Of a stretch of DNA of 64,000 nt, positions 34,098-44,500 are shown one piece after another. Position numbers and translations under genes: made by a program. The stretch lies in NCBI GenBank assembly GCA_030248135.1, contig JASANC010001457.1:33087-97086 (forward strand), written 5' to 3'. Each line of letters starts with the position of its first letter. Within the stretch, counting starts at the first letter, position 1. The notes under the pieces were generated by a model. That model did no database searches, was not told the DNA's origin, and saw nothing but the letters and a program-made list of their open reading frames with translations. Source of the stretch: Theristus sp. LFF4_11 (taxonomy: Eukaryota; Nematoda; Chromadorea; Monhysterida; Xyalidae).

Positions 34098-34440
34098 AGT
34101 ACCGTGGGCCCAAAACAATTTTCGAAGGGGGGGGGGGTATGGTGCCGTGGGGGGGGGGGGGTGCCGACCAAAAAGTGAGGGGGGGGGTCCAACCTATGGT
34201 AACGTGGGACCAGTACCGTGGGCCCAAAACAATTTTCGAAGGGGGGGGGGGTATGGGGCCGGGGGGGGGGGGGGGTGCCGACCAAAAAGTGAGGGGGGGT
34301 CCAACCTATGGTAACGTGGGACCCCCCCCATGGGGGTCTTATGGGGGGGGGGGTGCATTTTTTCAAAATTTTCTGTGGGGGGGGGGGGGGGGCGGGGGTC
34401 CACCGATCCACCCCCCACCCCCCAAGATAATTTTTCGCTT
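34098..34440. repeat. G-tract tandem repeat, about 111-bp units
   Basis: ACCAGTACCGTGGGCCCAAA, then AACAATTTTCGAA and a G run, TATGG-GCCG and a G run, then GTGCCGACCAAAAAGTGAG, occurs at about 34098-34208 and again at 34209-34320. The G runs are 7-15 long and vary between copies. The same unit occurs in inverse orientation at about 60065-60185. Confidence 0.8.
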
Positions 34441-34489
34441 AAATTTTGAAGGAAAAACGCTAAATTTTGCTGCAAAATCGTTGAAATTA

Positions 34490-35045
34490 CAATGAAGATG
34501 GTCAAGTTATCACATATTCAGCTTATATTATGGACTTTATAGACAAAAAATCATGATTTTCGAAAAAAAAATTTGGGGTGTACGGAAAATTTTGGGGGGG
34601 GGGGGTCTCCGCCAGACAAAAATTAATGGGGGGAGTGGGGGGTGAAGGCCAAAATTTCGAGGGGGGGGTCCCGATGGGGGGGTGCCCGGTTTTAGGGGGG
34701 GGGGTGGCACGGTGCCCCCCCCCACCCCCCCCACCCGACGGTCTCTGGTGCTCTGGGGGGGTGGGACCGGATCGACCGCATGCCATATATTCAGCTTATA
34801 TTATGGACTTTACAGACAAAAAATCATGATTTTCGAAAAAAATTTTTGGGTGCACGGAAAATTTTGGGGGGGGGTCTCCGCCAGACAAAATTTCATGGGG
34901 GGTGTGGGGGGGTGTCGGCCAAATTTTCGAGGGGGGGGTCCGATGGAGGGGGGGGGTGCCCGGTTTTAGGGGGGGTGTGGCACGGTGCCCCCCCCCATCC
35001 CCCCCTCGCCCACGGTACTGCCTTGCACACATACTGCCTGGCAAT
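34490..35045. repeat. Tandem repeat, about 285-bp units with G runs
   Basis: Two adjacent copies begin with ATATTCAGCTTATATTATGG (34513 and 34791) and continue through AAATCATGATTTTCGAAAAA, GGTCTCCGCCAGACAAAA and GCACGGTGCCCCCC. An inverse copy is found at about 59640-59910. The units are AT-rich between runs of 7-12 G. Confidence 0.8.
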
Positions 35046-35139
35046 GGCATTTTTGAAAAAGGCAACTCCTAGTCTGCGACTAATCCCCCCGCCTTGATTG
35101 GACGATTTGTATACATTCTTAAAAGTGATTTTTTTGATT

Positions 35140-36600
35140 TTTGGTCTGAGGTTGCTTGTAATGAGTCGTTGTAGGTTCCTAATCCTAAACCTAACCTTAT
35201 CCTAAGCCAAGCCTTTTTGATAAGGTGAAAATGATCAATTTAGTTTTTGCATTTTTTTCTTTCCTGTGTTATGGAGGAGGAGCACCGGAACTGCAGATGC
35301 AGCTGTTTTAATAATGATGCATTACGGATTGGACTGCCTCATTTATTCGGTTGGCCTGTCGTTCTAAATCAAAGCACTGATGTTGGCAGACGTTGCCTAA
35401 ACCAGCCTAAACCAAAACCTAATCCTAAAGCCTAATTCCAAGCTAAACATAATCCTGACCTAATCCTAACTTAAGCCAAGCCTTTTCAAGAAGAAAGATG
35501 TAAGAACAATTGCGTTTTGAACAAGTTCTTGTTGAGTGCGGAGCGTGTGCAGGCGCGCTAGTGGATCATGAGCATGAGCATGCCGATGCCCGTGCGCGTG
35601 CGCTTTAGTAATGAAGCTTTAGGATTTATTCGGCCATACTGTAGCCAAAAAATAAAATAATTCGTTTTAATCTAAATTTTTAATTTAAAATAAATTAATT
35701 TAAAAATCCCAAATTTTTTGAAGACTTTTTTGAAAGTTGAAAAAAATTCGAACCCTATGCCTAAACCTAATCTAATCCTAAGCCAACCATAAAAAATAAT
35801 TTGAATGCAAGAGAGAGAAATAAAACAAACAAGCAATGCATGTTCGTAAAGCCTTTTTATAAGAGAAAAATGGGTGCGTGTCGTGTGGGCAGGGGTCGAG
35901 CCCGATTTTTGGCGAATCCGAGGGGGGGCGGTCCGCCCAAATTTGGGGGGGGGTCGTCCCGGGTGGGGGGGGGTCGACTTGGGTGGGGGGGGGCTACCGA
36001 GCGAGACCGAAAATTCTAGGGGGGGGGGGGGGGGGTCCGAGCGAGACCGAAAATTCTAGGGGGGGGGTCGACTTGGTTGGGGGGCCACCCCCACCCCCCC
36101 AATCTCGACCCCTGCGTGTGGGGTTGGCCTACATGTTTAAACGACTGGTGCCAGACATCTGCGTTAAAAGACATTTACCTAAAAACTAACCTTGTGTTTA
36201 ACGCTTAAAATAAACTGCAATTCTCTGAATATGTCTTGAACCTAATCCTAAGCAAAGCCTGAACTTAATCCTAATCCTAAGCCTAAGCCTAAGCCTAAGC
36301 CAAGCCTTTTTGGAAGTGCGGTGCATGAGCAAATGGTGCACGTAACCACTTCAGGGAAGGGAATCCATTCCATAATCCTAATCCTGTTTAAACATGTAAC
36401 ATTAGGTGTGGGGCGCGCGATTGAATCATTAGCAACGAGCGTGCCGAAGCCGTGCAGGTGATTATCATAACGAAGCGTTGCGTAAACTCTCCAAAACAAT
36501 AATTGTGAAATCCACGCTCCAGTTTTTATATTTTTATATCTAGATACTTCAACACCTTTTTGTGCCAAGTGCCAAAAAGCCTAAAGCCAAGCCTTTTTGC
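35140..36600. repeat. Dispersed repeats with interstitial CCTAA/CCTAAG tracts and a G-tract block
   Basis: GTAGGTTCCTAATCCTAAAC with AAGCCTTTTTGATAAGG at 35170-35225 is the same module as in the 10819-11320 element. Short CCTAAGCCTAAG tracts lie at 36260-36305. A block with four or more G runs at 35910-36110 carries GACCGAAAATTCTAGG twice. It is shared in inverse orientation with 59395-59600. A segment at 35262-35330 recurs inverted at 56440-56500. Confidence 0.65.
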
Positions 36601-38374
36601 GTTTGCAATCGTATGTGTGTTGTAACCAGACAATGAACTTGCATGATCCGTTTTGTTGTTTTGCCCAGGGTTTGCAAATATCATGTCATATTTTTGGCGA
36701 AAAAAAGTTTGCCGTGTATGTTTTTTCCCACTCGGGTAGTTTAGACTGATAGGCCAACCGGTAGGTACGACATGAAGTCGGGCTGACTAAATAATTTGTA
36801 ATTAGAAGCCAACGTATGAGTTACACGGTTCACGGCTCATGATTTAAGGGCATTGATAGAACTATAGACCCGCGATCAGGCTACCCCGCGTGAGCGTGTT
36901 TCACGAATGAGCTAACTTTGCTTGCTGTGCATTAATCCACTCTCCTTGAAAATTGCAGCTTTCACTTGTTTTGTTGTCATGATTGGTATTTCTTTGTGAC
37001 CCCGGAAAACTATCGCACATCAACATCAACAACATCAACAAATGTCTCACAATAAAACGACTATTTCGAAAAGCTGTGTATTTTGAATTTACGCATTTAT
37101 ACATGCGGAACGTGTAACATCAGCCGCATGAAGCAAACAATACCGAACGCGTGACCAGACACGTTTTGATTCAGTATTTGAATTTCCCGCCAAGGATAAA
37201 CATTTGTTATATTTGCAATCTGTTTCTAGCCAATTACGTTTATTTTGGCAGATTTTGGGCCAAGATTTTTTGTTGAATTTTTTCAAATTTTGAGCGCTTT
37301 TTAAAAAAACATCGGGGATGTAGTTTTATCAACGCTTTTCTGGTCTAGACCCGACCCGACATCGGGTCTGTAGTTTTATCACGCCATTTTTATCGGGTCG
37401 GGTCTGGTGCGGGTCCCTAATTTTATCAATACCCATGATTTAAGTTATAAAGTTCAGAAAACAAGCAGCAACAATTGCTCGGGGCAGAATTGTCCGAGTT
37501 TGGTACCTCATGGTTTCCGGAACCGGTGCGCGAATAATTGATAAAAAATAATAATCACATTTGTTTGTTACGCAATGCACGTCTTTGTTTTTGTTTTTTT
37601 TTTAATTTTTTATTCAACTGAACGAATGTCGTTTGATGATATTCACCCACCCTGCTATTCATTCTGCGTGAGCGACGACTTGTTGGTGTGTGTGTGTGGG
37701 TTTTTACACACAAAACGCACGCAGCGAATTTGTTTTGTTTCATCTGACTGGCTGGCTGGTGCAATGCACGAGTTTTCTGATGCAATATCGTCATACTGTT
37801 GCGTCTTCTCACTGGGCTTTGCGCAGCCACTGAGAAAGAACCCCACGTCTCGCGTTTTTGTCTGATGCAACAGCTATCATACATTTCGAATAGATGCCCT
37901 TTCTCGATCTAATTTTTTCTGTTGTTATAAAATTGCAAATAATGCGCCGTTAATAAATCATTATTTAGGCGTTTTTGTCAGATGTCTTCTTTTATTTCTG
38001 AAACATTTTTGATTATATACCACCGATAACTTTTCACGTTATGATTGATGTACGTCCTGAACTTTAACGCGCGAGCATTGTTTTCTGATCAACTTTTTTT
38101 GAAAATTACTAGCTAGAAATGAATGTTCCTCCTCGTCCTGGCGTTTCCTTCTCTTGATATGCGTGCAAAAAAAGACGCTGCTTGTGCTGAAGTGAAAAAA
38201 GTGAGACAGTTACAGGCAAAAATAGAAAATCAGCTTTAATCATGGTGGTGTGGCGTCGCTTCGCTTCTCGTCATATGTGTTCTCTACTATTGTAGCTACT
38301 CAATTTCCAATCGCTTGCAGATAAAGTTGTTTGTACTTTGTAATTCAACGACAGTTTGTTTGTTTGAAATTGTT

Positions 38375-38490
38375 CCGCGATCCGCGTATCGTCTTCGCTC
38401 TAAGAGACTCTTCCCAGTTAATGCTGGACAGCTGGAACTGGGCCAGTCCAAGCGATAAAGCAACCACCGCGCCATAGTCGCCTGATTGTG
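38375..38490 (-). pseudogene. Possible tRNA-like/SINE fragment
   Basis: On the minus strand, TGGCGCGGTGG is a full A-box match. The expected B box downstream (AGTTCCAGCTG) is weak. No cloverleaf was resolved. Confidence 0.25.
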
Positions 38491-39386
38491 ATTAGACCTG
38501 TCGACTTTAGACTCTCACCTTTTATTTGCACGTTGCACTGTATGGTAGTTTTTGTTTCCATTGTTCAATCCAAGTCGTGTGTAAAAACAAAAAGGTTACA
38601 CCTGTGCTAACTAGTTTTGAATGTGGTGCTGTGGTGTGATCGTCAGCTGACAGCGCCGTTGTTTGTGGGATAAAAACAAAAAACAACACTGATGTCACTT
38701 TGGAGGACAAAAACAACTCACAAATACACAACTGTAGGTTGTTCTGTGAAGTGTAAACAACGGTTGTGGGTACATTAAAAGTTCGGAAAAAAGTCACGCG
38801 CGCGCGCGACCTGACAGTTTTTATATGACTATTTGAAAACGCTGAAAGTCTGCTAATAGTGTGCTTCTGCTTCCAGTCCAGCAGTTCATTTATTCTGCAC
38901 GTTGATAGCACGTGAAAAACGTTTGCTAGATTTCTTTTTGAAATTTTGTTCTGTGGAGAAGATTTATTCGTGTTGCCTTTTTCAAGATGCAATTCAGACA
39001 CATTATTCATCGCAGACAGACACAGAGCCAACAAACAGTTATGGCAAGTACTAAGATACCATCAGAAAAAATTTCCCGTCGCAACTGACCAAGTTAGAAC
39101 TCTGTGAAAATCCTTATGTTCTGACGCATTTTATATTTTAGTATAGTTGTTTTTCTGAACAGTTCACTTATCGTCCGATGTTATCGACTTTTATTCATAA
39201 AAATAATACTGTATATTTACTCCGAATTAATGTTAAAAACTAGGTATGATAGTGTGACTGTCATTTTAGCGGTTCGTGTGTTCCACCCACAGCGACCAAG
39301 AGTCAACATTTTGCTCACTTAATTCACTTTCTGGCGCAAAGTGTGCTTGATTCGTGTACAAATAACAAATACAAAGTCGCCAAAAC

Positions 39387-40519
39387 ATGCTGTCGACAGC
39401 GCTGCGCCAACCACCCGCTGTCGCACAACCGTTCACCCACCAAGAGGCTGAGCACCCAACAACAATGCGCGACCGACCACAGCTGTCGCAATCGTCGCAC
39501 GTGAACGTGTCGATTTTTCACTTCGACCGTCGTCTACGACCGTCCGTCTGGATTTTCGGCTACGGATCGTTGATCTGGAATCCCGGCTTCGAGTACGCCG
39601 AACGTCGCAAGGCGATCGCACCCGGCTTTGCGCGTCGGTTCTGGCACGGCAACGCGTCGCATCGTGGCACCCGAGAGCAGGTGCATTTATATGGGGTTTA
39701 TTTGCACTACATACAGTCTCACTTAAAACCCCATGTAACTCGCTGATTGGTTGATGCATGCCTTCTGTGCATAGATTGCTGTAGATGACAGCATTTGGTT
39801 TGCGCCGAGTGCATACATCTGAATGAATGCATGACCGCCAACCAATCGACTATTATAGTTGGATATGTCAAAAATGGTTAACTAAGATTAGTCAGGTCCA
39901 TGAGATTCAGGGCGAAGCTCAAAGCCTCGTTGATATGTTTTTTTTGTGGGACCAGTTCAGAACTTCAGTTCTCCATAAAAACTCAAACACACTGTTGCTT
40001 TCTTGAGCACTGCAAGAATTATGAACATCACGACGCAGACACACTATTGTTGTTGTTTTTCTGCAATTATTGTTTCATTTGCATCAGCCGGGTCGTGTCG
40101 TGACGGTCGTCCGTGACGCGCACGCCACCGCCGTCGGTGTCCTGTATCGCGTCGAGGGCGTCGCGCAGATCAACGCCGCACTGAAACATCTGCACTATCG
40201 CGAGATCGAGAACGGCTATCAGTACGAGTCGCTAAACGTGCTGACGACGACGACGCCCGCCAAACGGGACGCCGATCACCCGAAACAAACGGTGATGCAC
40301 GCGTTGACGGTGGTTGCGCGCGCGGACAGCGACGAGTTCGCCGGTGCTGCGGACGAGCAGAGCATCGCCGAGCAGATCGCGGCTGCCGAGGGCCGCGCCG
40401 GGCGCAACGCCGACTACTTGCTGCGACTGGCGCACGCCACCCGCGAGCTCTTCCCATCGTTTCACGACGAGCATCTGTACACCCTTGAACGGTTGGTGAT
40501 CGAGCGGATGGCGATGTAA
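39387..40519 (+). CDS. ChaC-type glutathione-specific gamma-glutamylcyclotransferase
   Basis: Two exons, 39387-39680 and 40088-40519, join in frame to about 241 residues. The enzyme family cleaves glutathione to 5-oxoproline and Cys-Gly in the cytosol. The glycine-rich substrate loop is WIFGYGSLIWNP near residue 52. HRGTREQ at the end of exon 1 joins PGRVVTVV at the start of exon 2, as in known ChaC proteins. The catalytic glutamate is expected in REIENGY. C-terminal matches are SIAEQIAAAEGRAGRN and DEHLYTLERLV. The first ATG gives about 50 extra residues before the core; a second ATG at 39465 is possible. The intron carries a MITE. The length is close to the ChaC1 and ChaC2 range plus the extension. 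Whether it is orthologous to ChaC1 or ChaC2 is not resolved. Confidence 0.9.
39714..39870. mobile_element. TA-CAGTC family MITE, copy 4
   Basis: The left end TA-CAGTCTCAC is followed by GCTGATTGGTTG and GCATGCC. The right part has GCATGACCGCCAACCAATCG. The right terminus is degenerate. It lies inside the single intron of the ChaC-like gene, 33 bp after the donor. Confidence 0.55.
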
Positions 40520-41511
40520 ACGCGCGCGTGTTTTCTTTTGTTCTTCAGTGTATACTGTATATTCTGTTCAATTATATGTATTGAATTCGTGAGTTTTTGT
40601 TTGTTTTTTATACTTGTTTCTGACGTCGAGCTTTCAATTACAGTGCCGAAGTGCACGTCCATGTGCATACAATACATTATTGCACGTGACATTTTGAAAA
40701 TTTGTTCTTTTTTGCAGGGTATATTTGTGGATCTGCCAGTGTTTTCGTGTACATATGTGTAAAATCGTGGGTGTTCTTGGCTTCTATTTCTATCGATGTC
40801 ATATAAAAATAAAATGTTCATTTTTGTGTTGCTTTGCTTAATGTCACTGTCATTTTTCTTTCAGCTCAGAAGTTTTTTCTTGTATTGCTTAGTTTAGAAA
40901 TTGAAGACGCACATTTTTTGAAATAGGGCTTGAAGATAAGAAATTTTTGGGTGAGTTATGTATGCCCTTTTGCCAGTTATTTCACGATTCTTCCATTCGT
41001 TGGACGTTTCGGTTGTCTTTCCTTTGGTGCCTTTTTGTTCAGTTTCTGGTAGTATGTCAACACGCCAGTTAGATCTTTCTGTGGAACATACAAACAAAAG
41101 AATACGTTTTTTGAAAACCCATGGTTAACAATTCATGTCATATGTACATATTTTGTTTACATTTGTGATAATGTCTAAAATGTTTTTTGCATTTTAATTC
41201 TGTTTGCAAACTTTTGCACTATGATGACTTTTGAAGTATGCTAAAAAGACTAAAAGAAAAAACAGAAAATTTGACGAAAAGAAAGAAGTGCATGAACGGT
41301 ATCTAGATCAAACAGTGAAAGCAGAACAACGGTATATAAAACATAAACGTTTTGCAAAAATTAAATTAAAAAACGTTACCAAAAAAGAAAAAGGAGTTTT
41401 AGTTATATATATATTGCATCACAGAAAGCAACATCAAAAAGTATCAAACCACTGTTTTTCAGTAAAAATGATAAAAAAACTTAAAAAAAGAAAAAAATAG
41501 TGGTAGTTAGG
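40520..41511. other. Spacer between convergent ChaC-like and AADAC-like genes
   Basis: This AT-rich DNA contains the 3' untranslated regions of both genes. A lysine-rich open frame at 41231-41500 reflects A-rich composition and is not called as a gene. Confidence 0.5.
40808..40813 (+). terminator. Polyadenylation signal of the ChaC-like gene
   Basis: AATAAA about 290 bases after the stop codon at 40517-40519. Confidence 0.5.
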
Positions 41512-44500
41512 TTATTCAATTGACAGTTTTTCCAGTATGAAATCAACGACACCACGCATAACTTTGTCAGAGGTTGTGGCGTCGGCAGACTGGAATGGCG
41601 TGGAACGTGTCAGCGTAGTGCAGCCACTTTGTGTCAACACCCTCCGCCTGCAAAGCGCTGCGCGTACAGGATGCCTGAATTGGCGACTTCGTTCGTACTA
41701 ATTTTGATGTCACACACACACGCTTGAAAAGCAGACCTTGCTTATGGAAATACTAAACAGAAACTAGCAAAAGAATAGGTATTTATTAAATTATGAAATT
41801 ATTCATGGATTTCAGTCAAGCCCATTCACAGGGTGGTCCAAGTTGGGGCACCACAACGGATCACCCTGTATCGGGGCAGACGGCGCGGCGCGTTCAGGTT
41901 ACATGGTTTACCTTGATTATTGGTGATGCTCATTATTTCAAAAATAGGTATATCATGCGGATGCGCGAGCGAGCGCAGCGAGCGGAGAGCGCATCACGCA
42001 TTATATGGCTGATTGTTCCCTCGCGCGCTTTTTTCAAATTTGCTCGCTGCCTCCAGCGAGCATAGTATAAGCCACAAACTTGGTTCTGTGCACACGAAAC
42101 GAACACCCAAAGTTGTGCTTGGAGCCGCGAAAAAAATTTCATCGGACAACTTTTCATACGCTGTAGACACGAAAAACCTATTCTGAAAACAGTGTTACTT
42201 ATTTCCCTTTGTATTTTTTTCAGTAGTGTAATCATATGTGTTCGCACCCCACATTTCTTAACTGAAGTCGTCTCACAATAGAACAAAAATGTTTCGTGTG
42301 GTAAAATCATCCGGAAATTTTTATAAATTGTTCCATTTTTTTGTCCTGACCACTTTTTGGGTCCGAAATTGGGCTATTTTTTAAAGTTCGCAGGGTTTCG
42401 ACCTGGTTTCAAGTGTTCGCACCTGCATTTCTTAACTGAAGTCGTCTCACAATAGAACAAAAATGTTTCCTGGGGTAAAATCATCCGGAGATTTTGAGAA
42501 ATTGATCCATTTTTACCCAGACCCTGTTTTTGGTAAAAATTGGGCATTTTTAAAAGTTCGGATGGGTTTCACCTGGTTTTAAGTGTTCGCCCTTTCAATT
42601 TTTAGCTGGGACACTTTCACAGTCGAACAAAAATTTTTCCTAGGGTAATTTCATCGGTATTTTCTGAAAATTTAGTTTATTTTTTTGCCCGGGCACTTTT
42701 TTAGTCAAAATTGTGCATTTTTTGAAAGTTTGTAGCATTTTGACTGAGTATCAGTTTTTCACTCTTACAAATTTTGTCTGAGCTACGAAAAATAATAGGA
42801 AAAAAGTCTAGTCCGTAGGAATTCAATGCGCTGATCACGAATTTTGGGTTAGTTTTCTTACGTGAGCAACTCTAGATGCTGAATCGTGACGATTTCGGGC
42901 GAATCGGCCGTGGAAATTGGCGAAATCGGTCCATAAACGAAAAACAAGAAAAGGATGTTTTCCAGGGTAATTCAATACGCTGATCACGAATTTTGGGTTA
43001 GTTTTCTTACGTGAGCAACTCTAGATGCTGAATCGTGACGATGAGCGAATCGGCCGTGGAAGTTGGCGAAATCGGTCCAGGAACGTAAAACAAGAAAAGA
43101 GTGTTTTCCAGGGTAATTCAATGCGCTGATCACAAATTTTGGGTTAGTTTTTTTTACGTGAGCAACTCTAGATGCTGAATCGTGACGATTTCGGGCGAAT
43201 CGGCCGTGGAAATTGGCGAAGCGGTCCAGGAACGAAAAACAAGAAAAGGGTGTTTTCCAGGGTAACTCAATGCGCTGATCACGAATTTTGGATTAGTTTT
43301 CTTACGTGAGCAACTCTAGACGCTGAATCGTGACGATTTCGCGCGAATCGGCCGTGGAAGTTGGCGAAATCGGTCCAGGAACGAAAAACAAGAAAACGGT
43401 GTTATCCAGGGTAATTCAATGCGCTGATCACGGATTTTCGGTTAGGTTTCTTATGTGAACAACTCTAGATACTAAATCGTGACGATTTCGGGCGAATCGG
43501 CCGTGGAAATTGGCGAAATCGGTCCAGAAACGAAAAACCAGAAAAGGGTGTTTTTCAGGGTAATTTAATGCAGCGATCCCGGATTTTGGGTTAGTTTCTT
43601 ATGTGAGCAACTCTAGATACTGAATCGTGACGATTTCGGGCGAATCGGCCGTGGAAGTTGGCGAAATCGGTCCAGAAACGAAAAACAAGAAAAGGATGTT
43701 TCCCAGGGTAATTCAATGCGCTGATCACGGATTTTGGGTTAGTTTTTTATGTGAGCAACTCTAGATACTGAATCGTGACGATTTCGGGCGAACCGCCGTG
43801 GAAATTAGCGAAATCGGTCCAAATACAAAAAACTGTGTTGTCCATAGTAATTCATTGCGCCGATCACGGCTTTTGGGTCAGTTTTCTTATGTGAGCAATT
43901 ATAGATACTGAATCGTGACGATGTCGGGCGAATCGGCCGTAGAAATAGCATAGGCGAAATCGGCCCAAAAAACGAAAAATGAAAACCCTGAGGTATCCGT
44001 GGTTTAGAAGAATGTGTGACCAACGAGGTGTGACACTGTTATTACACTTTTCAGTAAAACAAACGCGGCGCAAAAATATAGCTTTTATGTACTTGTGTCC
44101 GTGTGTACCACATCAGAGACTTGAAAAGAGTTGTCGAGCCAAGTCTCTCACTGCTTACACAAAGCCATATTCCTCCTTTTATATGCGTCTCCCGCATTTT
44201 TAGATAATGATCCTTTATTTTGGTCCGAGACTCAATGCGCGCATAAATACGTTGGTAAACAGTTCGAAATTTGCAAAGTGATCCGAGTTCTCTAAATAGG
44301 GCCGAGTCACTTAGGCGACTTTGAATTGCCACATGAAGATAAAAACTGGTTTTTTCTACGTCTGCACGCGCACTGAGTCGCAGAACGTAAAAAATTGACA
44401 ATACTCATCCACGGTTCACCTTCGTCTCTGAGCACGTCGTAGCCGCAGGTCACCACCGCAGTCGGTGGAATGCCGGAAAAGTTCTCTGCGTAAATCGGCG

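Larger units (their letters stand above)
33820..39386. other. 5.6-kb intergenic spacer, repeats only
   Basis: It lies between the divergent MED14 (-) and ChaC-like (+) genes. It holds G-tract repeat arrays, CCTAA/CTTAGG-rich dispersed repeats, an AT-rich unique stretch (36600-38350) and a tRNA-like fragment near 38480. It should contain both promoters, but I recognise no core promoter motif. Confidence 0.6.

Noticed and set aside
34019..35065. Proline- or glycine-rich open frames up to 151 codons
   Set aside because: They run through homopolymer G/C repeats and appear on both strands over the same bases.
36240..36310. Interstitial telomere (CCTAAG/CCTAA repeats)
   Set aside because: The units are irregular and belong to the transposon module also present in the 10819-11320 element.
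38522..39034. 170-codon minus-strand frame
   Set aside because: No family resemblance, and it lies in AT-rich DNA just upstream of the ChaC-like gene with no splice-compatible partner.
41231..41500. Lysine-rich 89-codon frame on the plus strand
   Set aside because: A-rich DNA in the spacer behind two convergent genes; composition explains it and nothing resembles a known family.
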